A DNA stretch of 25,147 bases, taken from positions 1-25,147 of the IMG/VR virus record IMGVR_UViG_3300009155_000233; one strand, written 5' to 3'. The stretch's first letter is position 1, and each line of letters begins with the position of its first letter. Below are positions 8,301-15,000 of this stretch, piece after piece. A program made the translations under genes and the position numbers. The notes below the pieces were generated by a model. The model was given only the letters and a program-made list of their open reading frames with translations, searched no databases and was not told where the DNA came from. The stretch is from a virus.

Positions 8301-9883
8301 GTGACAACTGAGCCGATTAACGTTGAACCAGTTACTGTACCAGTTGCTGAAAGTAAGCCACCTGTGAGTAAGTTGCCACCGTCAATGTTGGCTGAACTTG
8401 TGATAGTTGATGTGGCTGATATTAGACCACCTGTGAGTACGTTTCCACCAGTAACGTTACCACTTGCTGTGACAACCGAACCAATTAATGTAGAACCAGT
8501 AACTGTACCAGTTGCTGAAACTAAACCACCTGTTAATACATTGCCACCTGTGATGTTAGCGGCACTAGTGATAGTTGATGTTGCAGATATCAATCCGCCT
8601 GTGAGTACGTTTCCACCTGTTACATTACCACTAGCACTTAATACACCAGTGATGTATTCGCCTGTGGTAGCAAATACTGCCACGTTTGATGTGCCACCCA
8701 CACTGACTGCTACATTGGCATTGGCCGCATAGATGCTGACATTTGATGTACCATTGTTGATATTGGCTACTGAGGTAATTACCCCAGTCAAAAATGCTCC
8801 GTTACCAAAATAGTAATTGGTACCAATGTCAACGTTACCAGCGGCACTGATTTGTCCGCTACTGACCAAGTTACCACCGGTTATATTAGCAGTAGCACTG
8901 ATCAATCCACCAGTTAAGACATTGCCACCGGTGATGTTGCCGCTTGCAGTTACTACCGAACCAATCAGGGTTGAACCAGTAACTGTACCAGTTGCTGAAA
9001 CTAAACCACCAGTTAAGACGTTACCGCCAGAGATGTTGGCGGCACTAGTGATTGTTGAAGTGGCTGAAATCAATCCACCTGTGAGCAGGTTTCCACCAGT
9101 TACGTTGGCTGTGGCCGATACCGTGCTAGTGGTGCTTATACTGTTGGTAGAAATCAAAGCGCCATCTAGATTTAATGTGCTTAGTACATTGCCTGATAAA
9201 CTTAAATTGGTAGCACCTACATTGCCGCCAGTGATGTTACCAGTCGAACTGATTAATCCACCAGTTAATAGGTTACCACCTGTGATTGTACTTGTAGCAC
9301 TAATTAATCCACCAGTTAAGACGTTGCCGCCTGTGACGTTGCCACTAGCAGTTACAACCGAACCAATCAATGTGGAGCCAGTTACTGTACTGGTGGCGCT
9401 AACAAGACCACCTGTCAACAAATTAGCACCAGTTACATTTCCGCCTGCACTTGCAGTTCCGCCAGTGGCCAAATTGCCGCCAGTGACAGTGCCACTTGCA
9501 CTAATTAAGCCAGTTACATATTGCCCAGAAGTTGCCCAAACAACTACGTTTGATGTTCCGCCAATGGTCAAATTGGCGTTGCCACTGGTCGCTGTTGTAA
9601 GATTTGTGGTGCCGTTGATCAGTGCCAATGCTGAGTTGGCAGTTCCGGCTGCCAAGCCAGTTAGTTGCGAGCCATTACCAATGAAATAATCGCCAGTGAT
9701 GTTACCAGTAGCACTAATCGTAGTACCTACTGTGAGCGCACCGTTTACAGCAATTGTGTTGGCTGTGATAACGTTGGCTGTTGATAAAATTCTAGTCCAC
9801 GAGTTAGTGGCACTAGAATACTGGTATGATACCTGGTTTACTACGGTTACTTGTCCATTTGTGGGCGACGTTGGAAATGACAT
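2378..9883 (-). CDS. Giant phage tail-fibre-like protein, 2501 aa
   Basis: Likely a virion fibre or adhesin. Order of parts: an N-terminal FPTSPTNGQ module (1-40); a long shaft of 16- to 23-residue repeats of the TGGNVLTGGLISATS and TVTGSTLIGSVVTASGN types; a non-repetitive module (about 895-1160) with AATKLYVDN, VGTRILVKDQ and NGVYVWSNATAIVRSTDTD, a domain seen in many phage fibres; more shaft; a WYNTTTDVLYEYLSD module (about 1835-1925); a YDLGSTTQRWKDLWLS element (about 2050); and a C-terminal domain (about 2360-2501) starting ALYADLAENY and carrying GVVSTNPAHLMN. That last domain resembles phage fibre ends and, loosely, the Peptidase_G2 self-cleaving domain; no catalytic residues are assigned here. 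Seven YFxGNG..L(T/S)G elements are present. The start follows AGGAG. Two internal duplications 2.1 and 3.8 kb apart are listed separately. Family membership is firm; which fibre it is remains unknown. Confidence 0.9.
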   Translation of the reverse strand: MSFPTSPTNGQVTVVNQVSYQYSSATNSWTRILSTANVITANTIAVNGALTVGTTISATGNITGDYFIGNGSQLTGLAAGTANSALALINGTTNLTTATSGNANLTIGGTSNVVVWATSGQYVTGLISASGTVTGGNLATGGTASAGGNVTGANLLTGGLVSATSTVTGSTLIGSVVTASGNVTGGNVLTGGLISATSTITGGNLLTGGLISSTGNITGGNVGATNLSLSGNVLSTLNLDGALISTNSISTTSTVSATANVTGGNLLTGGLISATSTITSAANISGGNVLTGGLVSATGTVTGSTLIGSVVTASGNITGGNVLTGGLISATANITGGNLVSSGQISAAGNVDIGTNYYFGNGAFLTGVITSVANINNGTSNVSIYAANANVAVSVGGTSNVAVFATTGEYITGVLSASGNVTGGNVLTGGLISATSTITSAANITGGNVLTGGLVSATGTVTGSTLIGSVVTASGNVTGGNVLTGGLISATSTITSSANIDGGNLLTGGLLSATGTVTGSTLIGSVVTASGNVTGGNVLTGGLISATSTITSGANITGGNLLTGGLVSATANITGGNILTAGVVSATGNATFGNISTSGSGGNISGANVISSTTLSASANVVGGNITTGGLVTASGNITGGNILTAGQISATGNITASTSSFFIGNGSQLTGVTATSAGFPITAGTSNIAGATNGNIGITIGGASNVGLFTGAGLLVTGLISANGNVTGGNLTTGGLLSATGTVQGSTLIGSVVTASGNVTGGNVLTGGLISATSTITSAANITGGNILTGGLVSAGANITGANLLTGGLISATSTITSSATITGGNLATGGFASATGNVTGGNINTGGLVTAGGNITGGNISTSGVVTAAGNVFGNNIFATTSFSTAGNVIAANVNTSAIRPTSGALTVSTASGDINLNPAGNIVLATGNTYINNVAQPVQDQDAATKLYVDNLASTGITYHEPVYAATNTTLATATGGTITYAQPNGASNGIGAYLSTTGSFNLIDTANVQTVGTRILVKDQANAVQNGVYVWSNATAIVRSTDTDQYGANSVEEISLNDYFFTTNGNVNAGTAFIVNAPAGTITFGTSNITFAVFSQSPIYSANTAAGLSLTGTVFSAKTDGITTAFDGGGNIIVKASANLTTPNIGAATGTSLNVTANVDAGNLQTGGLVSATGNVTGGNITTGGLISATSTITSTANISGGNLLTGGLISSTGTVTGSTLIGTVVTASGNVTGGNVLTGGLISATSTITSSANITGGNVLTGGLVSATANITGGNLLTGGLISSTGTVTGSTLIGSVVTASGNVTGGNVLTGGLISATSTVTGSTLIGSVVTASGNVTGGNILTAGQISATGNITAQTGSFFIGNGSQLTGVTATSAGFPITAGNSNIAGVTDGNISVTVGGNANVAVFATTGEYITGVLSASGTVTGGNLATGGTASAGGNVTGANLLTGGLISATGTVTGSTLIGSVVTASGNVTGGNVLTGGLISATSTITSSANITGGNVLTGGLISATSTITGSTLIGSVVTASGNVTGGNVLTGGLISATSTITSAANITGGNVLTGGLVSATGTVTGSTLIGSVVTASGNVTGGNVLTGGLISATANITGGNLVSSGQISAAGNVDIGTNYYFGNGAFLTGVITSVANINNGTSNVSIYAANANVAVSVGGTSNVAVFATTGEYINGLLSASGNVTGGNILTGGLISATSTITSSANITGGNLLTGGLISSTGTVTGSTLIGSVVTASGNVTGGNLLTGGLISATSTITSSANISGGNLLTGGLISSTGTVTGSSFLGSVVSVTANITGGNIASTGLISTSGNLAGGNILSNNYYYANGQAIVFGVNYTAATTPPSSPANGWQWYNTTTDVLYEYLSDSVSQYWVDITSPAFAAGVVANIAISGSMLVNANAAYDIGSSSQTFANVYAQNYYGNGASLSGIITSVSNINNGTSNVTIVSANGNITTSVAGTSNVGVWYNGGLSITGDLSVSGNATLSGNILGDRIQNGTTLIDIQTPNGNANITIGGTSNTAVFSTTALTLATNLLPSANITYDLGSTTQRWKDLWLSNSTIYLGNAQISANATAIVLTNPAGGTTVLAGATATSSVAGNVTGGNIITGGLITATGNVAGNYFIGNGSALTGIDATSIQSGTSNVKVVSSGGNATINIGGTSNVAVFATTGEYITGVLSASGNVTGSNLLTGGLISATGNITGGNLSGTNIVGTLTTAAQTNITSVGTLGSLAVTANVTGGNILTGGLISATGAIQVGGDMSLIGNIVDTGTLWVNTSSNGNINLNPNGSGQTNIPVGILSVTGNVIGGNILTSGLISATGAITVNSGAGATAIVNGAGNAVGNIGSSSVYFNRLFAQATTALYADLAENYLGDADYASGTVLDFGGTQEVTISTVDSSKRVAGVVSTNPAHLMNAGVVGEHVVTVALIGRVPVSVTGTVRKGDLMVSAGDGTARAVTIASPKVGTIIGKSLEDFDGDKGTIEIVIGKH
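4817..5088. repeat. Internal duplication, copy A (pairs with 8645-8916)
   Basis: This stretch of the 2501-aa gene matches 8645-8916 at a fixed offset of 3828 nt (1276 codons). Both copies encode the same run, from SSGQISAAGNVDIG through NYYFGNGAFLTGVITSV and NINNGTSNVSIYAANANV to VAVFATTGEYI. The DNA differs mostly at third codon positions. One stretch (from 4991) shows 2 differences in its first 57 nt. Ends are approximate because ordinary shaft repeats flank both copies. Confidence 0.8.
5660..5830. repeat. Internal duplication, copy A of second pair (pairs with 7772-7942)
   Basis: It matches 7772-7942 at an offset of 2112 nt (704 codons). Both encode SFFIGNGSQLTGVTATSAG followed by GFPITAG, SNIAG and a GGxxNV element. 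Differences change several residues in the second half (TDGNISVTV against TNGNIGITI), so this pair has drifted more than the 3828-nt pair. Confidence 0.7.
6404..7200. repeat. Inter-gene shared module, copy in the 2501-aa gene (pairs with about 15426-16216)
   Basis: This encodes the non-repetitive module from IRPTSGALT and AATKLYVDN to TTPNIGAATGTSL. The 2563-aa gene carries a homologous copy about 9.0 kb away, with a 6-nt indel near 7090. Stretches such as the one over 6665-6715 are identical or nearly so at DNA level. The two giant fibre genes therefore share more than the low-complexity shaft. Confidence 0.8.
7772..7942. repeat. Internal duplication, copy B of second pair (pairs with 5660-5830)
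   Basis: Partner of 5660-5830 at an offset of 2112 nt within the 2501-aa gene. It encodes SSFFIGNGSQLTGVTATSAG, then GFPITAGTSNIAG. Boundaries are approximate. Confidence 0.7.
8645..8916. repeat. Internal duplication, copy B (pairs with 4817-5088)
   Basis: Partner of 4817-5088 at an offset of 3828 nt, in the same frame of the 2501-aa gene. The protein is the same across the NYYFGNGAFLTG and NGTSNVSIYAANANV parts, with mostly synonymous DNA changes. Confidence 0.8.
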
Positions 9884-9906
9884 ATGAATTGGCTCCTGCT
9901 ATGTGT

Positions 9907-9914
9907 TACTTATG
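9907..9914 (-). promoter_or_regulatory. Weak candidate late promoter box (CATAAGTA)
   Basis: The minus strand reads CATAAGTA, two mismatches from TATAAATA, about 24 nt before the ATG of the 2501-aa gene at 9883. It lies in the 66-nt gap after the 218-aa gene, upstream of the AGGAG ribosome-binding site at about 9894-9898. The position matches the better boxes at 666-673 and 19807-19814, which is the main reason to list it. Confidence 0.25.
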
Positions 9915-9949
9915 CCAAACTAAAAATTTTACTTTGACACATTTGTTAA

Positions 9950-10606
9950 TTACTTTATCTTTGCTTGCTCTGCTAACCATTGCTCTCGGGTCATTTGCGG
10001 CGGTTGTACAACGGTTTTTTGCTGTTCTAACCACTGCTCGCGGGTCATTTTTTGACCACTTTCTAAAGATGCTTGCTCTCGTAACCACTCTTCAGAGGTC
10101 ATTGTACGAGTGGCGTTATGCACCGGTTGTGTGTCTTGTGCTGTTCTGACCTGGGCTTGAGATGCTAACCATTCTTCTCGGGTCATGTGGGTTGTTGACT
10201 GCTGTTGTTCCAGCCATTGTTCAGCGGGCATTTTTGTTTGTTCTGCCAACCATTCGTCGACTGTCATGGTTGTTGCAGTTTGCTCTGCAGTTTGTGTATG
10301 GTCCGGCGAGTAACGTGGATATTTTTCTTTTACTGCCCGTATTCTGGCTGCCATTGCTGGAGGAAACACTCCAGCGTGGTATAGGGCATCCAGTTGTTCT
10401 TGAATGCTAGGATATTCTCTAGCACGATTTCTTTGATATTCGTTCCAGTCATAGGCTTGTTGCAAACGCTGTTGTTCTGCCTGTATTTGTTCTAGGGTTA
10501 CCGGAGCCGCTTCGGGTTTGTGCCACTCTATTTTTTGATCAAATGTGCCCACACTGACTTCTGCACCAGGTACTAGACTTTGAATGGCGTGAAACAATGT
10601 TATCAT
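9950..10606 (-). CDS. Putative phage tail-assembly protein with C-terminal MTxEEWLxEQ repeats, 218 aa
   Basis: The N-terminal half (1-100) has the layout of small proteins found beside phage fibre genes and sometimes labelled XkdW-like or fibre-assembly proteins: LVPGAEVSV, a short acidic/Gln helix (IQAEQQRLQQAYD), then YQRNRAREYPSIQEQLDALY (57-76) and VKEKYPRYSPD. The C-terminal half is unusual: six copies of M(T/P)xxxWLxxQ at residues 114, 126, 141, 169, 187 and 205, with Gln/Thr-rich spacers of uneven length. The repeats are predicted here to be short amphipathic helices, each with an invariant Trp-Leu pair. Family members I know end before such a tail. The ATG overlaps the stop of the 497-aa gene (ATGA), with GGAG 11 nt ahead, so translation is probably coupled. 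Likely a chaperone or accessory of fibre assembly; the repeat function is unknown. Confidence 0.85.
   Translation of the reverse strand: MITLFHAIQSLVPGAEVSVGTFDQKIEWHKPEAAPVTLEQIQAEQQRLQQAYDWNEYQRNRAREYPSIQEQLDALYHAGVFPPAMAARIRAVKEKYPRYSPDHTQTAEQTATTMTVDEWLAEQTKMPAEQWLEQQQSTTHMTREEWLASQAQVRTAQDTQPVHNATRTMTSEEWLREQASLESGQKMTREQWLEQQKTVVQPPQMTREQWLAEQAKIK
9965..10267 (-). repeat. Six-copy MTxEEWLxEQ coding repeat
   Basis: Six ten-residue units lie in the C-terminal half of the 218-aa protein: MTVDEWLAEQ, MPAEQWLEQQ, MTREEWLASQ, MTSEEWLREQ, MTREQWLEQQ and MTREQWLAEQ. Distances between starts are 12, 15, 28, 18 and 18 residues. The last two intervals are equal, suggesting recent duplication at that end. 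Trp5, Leu6... in each unit (the WL pair) and the final Gln are invariant. Confidence 0.9.
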
Positions 10607-12096
10607 GATGCGGCAATCTCCATGGCTATCAGCCAGATATTTGTACTGGTAAGTGTACTGCTGGCCGTAGATATTTTTTGCTGTAATTTATAAGTCATAG
10701 GGCTTGTGGTGCCTGGTGCATCCATGTAACTGTAAGATACTGCACCTGTTGCGCCTGCATCTGTGCCGCCTGTGCCTGATGTTCCGGTATTTTGAACTTG
10801 CAAACTTGTACTAGCGCCTCTAACCAATTGAGTATAAGAAGTAACACCAAACCCTGATACAGCAGTAAATTCACTGGTACCAGTGGCTATGATAAGAACT
10901 TTGCTGGTTGAACTTGATGGTGTAATTGTCACGTTTGCATAACTGATATCAGCATAACTAGTGCTGTTTGTTGTACTACCGCCCAGGCTTGAACTCATTA
11001 CTGTTTGTACCACAGCACCCAAGGGCATATTAGATGCGGGCAATCTATTGTTGGTATAGAGATTCTGTGTGTAGGTGTTGCGGAAATATACTGTGCTGGT
11101 ACCAATATCATAGGTAACATTTGCAACTGGTACCAAGGTGCCTGAAATTGCTACGTTGGCAACTACTCCGCCTGCAAAGGCAGGGCTAGTAGTATCTACC
11201 CAGTAGTTGCTTGTACCGTCATTTAGAAATTCATATAAAACATCATTGGCTGTATCATACCACTGGTCAGTTACTTTGGGTGCTGGACTGACTGGGGGTG
11301 CTGTGTTGGCAGTATATACTACTCCTGGAGGAACTGGCAGACCATTGGCGTAATAGTAATTGTTTGAAAGTATGTTACCGCCAGTGATATTGCCACTGGC
11401 ACTGACTGCTCCCGAAACGTATGCACCTGTGTTGGCCACAACTATCACATTGCCTGTGCCATTGACCCCCATGGTGATGTTGGCATTGGCTGTGGCAATA
11501 GTTACATTACTGGTACCATTGCTGATAAACGTAGTGTCTACACCAAACTCACCAACGTACCTGTAACCCACAACGTAGATTGTGTTGCCTGTTCCGGTAC
11601 CAATAGGAGTTGGTATGGTTGCGCCATTGAAGTTTAGTACCCCAGACTGATAGTCAAAGAACCAGGTGTCATCACTACCGGAACCGGCACCGAATAACTT
11701 GGTACCTGTCGTTTGGGGAGTACTTAACCCTGGGGCGCCAGCATACACTTGTACCAGGTAGTTGTCACCGAACTGTGTGGGTATCCAATTGGTTAAATTG
11801 GTTTTCCAGGTTTGATTGTCAGGTGCTGTTAGATCTTCAGTACATTGTATTGTGGGACTGTATCCAGCGCCGCCACCATCTTTGTATACCTGTACCAGTG
11901 ATGTGGTATTGGCAGGTGGTAGGGCAGGTATGTCTCCACTCTGTGTCCAAATAAGGTCGCCACGATACAGCAGTGGACTGGGTATGCTTTCGTTGAAGGC
12001 TTCTTTGGAAGCAGGCTCGGCCGTTTTGGTTACACCGTAGCCGACCTTTTTCCAAAGGTAGTCAATTTTTTGCGATTCGTTGAACGAGGCAGCCAT
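10603..12096 (-). CDS. Phage virion structural protein with fibre modules and C-terminal beta domain, 497 aa
   Basis: The N-terminal ~190 residues (MAASFNESQKIDYLWKKVGY, ESIPSPLLYRGDLIW, WIPTQFGDNYLVQVY, DDTWFFDYQSGVLNFNG, YVVGYRYVG) match a conserved structural protein family I know from marine T4-like phages; its exact place in the virion is not known to me. After it come an NGTSNVTI module, a short TGGNILSNNYYYANG element, and a WYDTANDVLYEFLND-YWVD module shared with the 2501-aa protein. The last ~145 residues carry SYADISYANVTITPSSSTSK, the hallmark of a beta-sandwich often found at phage fibre ends, so this could be a receptor-contacting tip. The start overlaps the 2563-aa gene by one base (TAATG), with AGGAG 10 nt ahead; the end overlaps the 218-aa gene (ATGA). 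Confidence 0.88.
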   Translation of the reverse strand: MAASFNESQKIDYLWKKVGYGVTKTAEPASKEAFNESIPSPLLYRGDLIWTQSGDIPALPPANTTSLVQVYKDGGGAGYSPTIQCTEDLTAPDNQTWKTNLTNWIPTQFGDNYLVQVYAGAPGLSTPQTTGTKLFGAGSGSDDTWFFDYQSGVLNFNGATIPTPIGTGTGNTIYVVGYRYVGEFGVDTTFISNGTSNVTIATANANITMGVNGTGNVIVVANTGAYVSGAVSASGNITGGNILSNNYYYANGLPVPPGVVYTANTAPPVSPAPKVTDQWYDTANDVLYEFLNDGTSNYWVDTTSPAFAGGVVANVAISGTLVPVANVTYDIGTSTVYFRNTYTQNLYTNNRLPASNMPLGAVVQTVMSSSLGGSTTNSTSYADISYANVTITPSSSTSKVLIIATGTSEFTAVSGFGVTSYTQLVRGASTSLQVQNTGTSGTGGTDAGATGAVSYSYMDAPGTTSPMTYKLQQKISTASSTLTSTNIWLIAMEIAAS

Positions 12097-15000
12097 TAAG
12101 TTGCTACTCCTATTGATAGTGCTGTAATGGACTGTCCAGATGCCAAGGCAATTCTAATTAAAATGTTGGTTCCAGTACTGTTGGCGGCGTTTTGAGATCC
12201 TAGGGTCATTGTGTATGCTACGTTGGCTATTGCTGTATTTAACGGTATCACGTCCGCACCGGTCAAGGCACATCCGTTTGAACCGTTGCCACCAGTTGCT
12301 ATTGCCGCACCAGGAACTCCTGATCCAGCATATTGAGTGAATGCTTCCAGCCATCCGTTGATGGTACTGGTGGGCCCTGGGAATCCCGGAGTAGGCGATG
12401 AGAATCCGCCGGAGTCAATTGTGGTTCCTGGCGCCGCAAGCCAAACACCTGCAACGCCTGTGGTTGTGGTCAATCTAATGTCAAAGTTGGCCAGACTTGG
12501 TCTTGCAAATGCAAAAGTAAAGTACTGTGTGCTGGTACGATTGCCACTGATTGACAAGTTCGGTCCCACTGGCAAATATCCTGTGCTCAAGTCAACTGCA
12601 TATCGTTGGAGTACCCCATACCGCACAACTGCTTCGGGCGTGTTAGCAATGGTTTGTGCCCCAGACCAGGCATTAGATGTATAGTAGTTTATGCTGTTGG
12701 CAAACACAGGAGTGTTACCTGCGGTGCTCATTACCACTCGTAAGGCCACCTGTGTGTTAGATGCCACATTGGCCACAATGGCCTGTTCATTTATGCCAGA
12801 GTTTGCACCAGCATACATCTGTATGTTAGCAGGTAATTGTACTGTGGTACTGGTTCCTATCACGTTGAATATATTGGCTTGCAACGTGGCCACTACGTTG
12901 TTGGCACCTGTTAAGTTACCGGTCATGTTGCCAAGTGTGTAGTTTGAAGCAACACCCACATTGGCATTCAAGTTTGAACCTGTCAGGAAACTGCTGGCGG
13001 CATTGTTGATTGTGCTGAGTGCTTTGGTCTGTGTTGCAGATACCAATGCGCCTGATCCTTCTAATACTGTTCCGCTGGCCAAAATAAACGGGTCAGCACT
13101 TCTAAATGTTTGCCCAGACAAGTTTGCCACTTCTAAATTGGCAATGGTAATTGTAGGCGATCCTGTGTTGTAGTAAGGAATGCCTGAAATATATCTGTAG
13201 GTTCCTGCTGTGGCTTCAACTACTGCTGTGTTGGCAGTGACTAGGCTGGGTGATGAATTCAAATTGTCCTTGACAAATCCCACATAGTTGGTGTTGCCTG
13301 TCACCGAGTCTACCAATTTGTAGTTGTTGTATCCTGTGCCCAAACTGCTCAAAGCACAACTGATATTGGCATTGAATACTTTGTAGAAATAACTTGGCAC
13401 CGCGGCATTGGCCACGTGCAAGTCTCGGTCTTGCGTTATAACCAAGGCCCCAGATGTTCCAACGGTGTTACTCACATTGCTAAATGTCACGTTGCCAGCA
13501 TTGGCATTGTTGACATAGGCAAACAAGTTGGCAGTCAACTGACTTGAACTTATTCCTGTGTTGGCGTTTACAATATTACCTGCGGTAGCAATTGTTGTTG
13601 TGGTTGCAAAACGTGTGACGCTTGTGCCATTGGCCACAATGTTACCACCCGATGCGTCTCTTGCGCCGGCTGCCAATAACGGACTGGTACCTTCGCTGGT
13701 GTTAACAATGGCCAAGTTGGAGAAGCCACTGAGGTTTGTGGGTGCTGTGGGGTTACTGGCAATAAAGATATAGCCAACATTAGAGATTGTATTGCTTTGT
13801 GCTGTACTGGTTATACCATTGGGTGTACCATTGGCTGTGAGAGACACTGTGAAAGCACCGGTGCTGTTGTAGGTATGAAGTGTGTTGGCCACATTTGATA
13901 CACCATTGCTGAATGTACTGTCGCCCCAGGACCAGTTGGCCAAGTTGCTGTTTTGACTGGTGTTCTGGAAGGTAAAGGTCGATCGATTGGAACTGTTGTA
14001 GTCAGTATACAGGTATCCCACTCTGGCATTGCCTGTGTTGGCAGTGGCATCTGTTACGACGTTGGCAGTGGTTCCAATATAGTTGGCACGAGTCTGTGGT
14101 TCAACTGTGATAGTGATGTTGCCACTCTTGGCTGGACTGGAACTGTAGCCAGTGTACAAGAACAAGTTGGCAGTGAACTGTTGATATGCATTGGCAGCCT
14201 GGTTGGCAGCACTTAGTGCAAACGTGTTAGTGACATTGGCAGCACTTGGGTTACCTGCAATGCCTGTGCCTACGTTGACGTTACCAACATTGCCATCACC
14301 GTAGTTAAAGTTATACAATTGTTGTGCGCCAAAACTGGCTGTGTTCCCTGGCGTGCCATTTGAGTCGTTGCGGAAACTTATCACCCCCAGGCCGTTGATC
14401 ACGTTGGCTCTGTTGGCAGTGACAAACACATTACCAGTTTGTGGTGCATAAACTTTGACATTGCTGGCAGACGAAACAACTGTGACATTACTAGGTCCGG
14501 CTGTGTTACTGGTTCCACTCAATATCACACTGTACAAACTGTCTGCATTGGCTGAAACAGAGTTGTACTGATGAGTCACATTGGTAAACGATGTATTGCC
14601 TAAGCCAGGTCCAGCAGTAAAGTTAGCAGTACCGTCGCCAAAACTCAAATCATACCAGACCACATACTGACTGGTGTTGGTTATGGTTATGATATTACCA
14701 GTATTGAAACTGTTGCTACTCAGAGTAAATGATGGTATTGGACTTGGAGTGTACAACACAATATTCGAAATGTTGGCAGTACTGGTAGAACCTTTGGCAC
14801 CATTGGCCGCATTGCCGTTATAGGTTCCGTTGGTGTTGTAGGCTGTGAAGGTTACTGTGTAAGTTCCGCCTGAAGCATTACTAAATGTGTGAGTGGCATT
14901 GGCTGTGGTGGCGTTGGCTGTGCCATCACCAAATTGCCACAAGAAACTGTTGGGATTACCAATATAATAACTGGTGAATGCCACCGTTAATGGACTAGGT

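Noticed and set aside
4989-9689. Long plus-strand open frames (4989-6575, 7089-8732, 8817-9689 and similar ones) coding Pro/Val-rich repeats.
   Set aside because: They are antisense to the fibre gene. Their repeats (PPV, TLPLAV) are the reverse reading of Gly-Gly/Thr-Gly-Gly codons, and they lack ribosome-binding sites and any known family. The stop-free antisense frame follows from the repeat codons.
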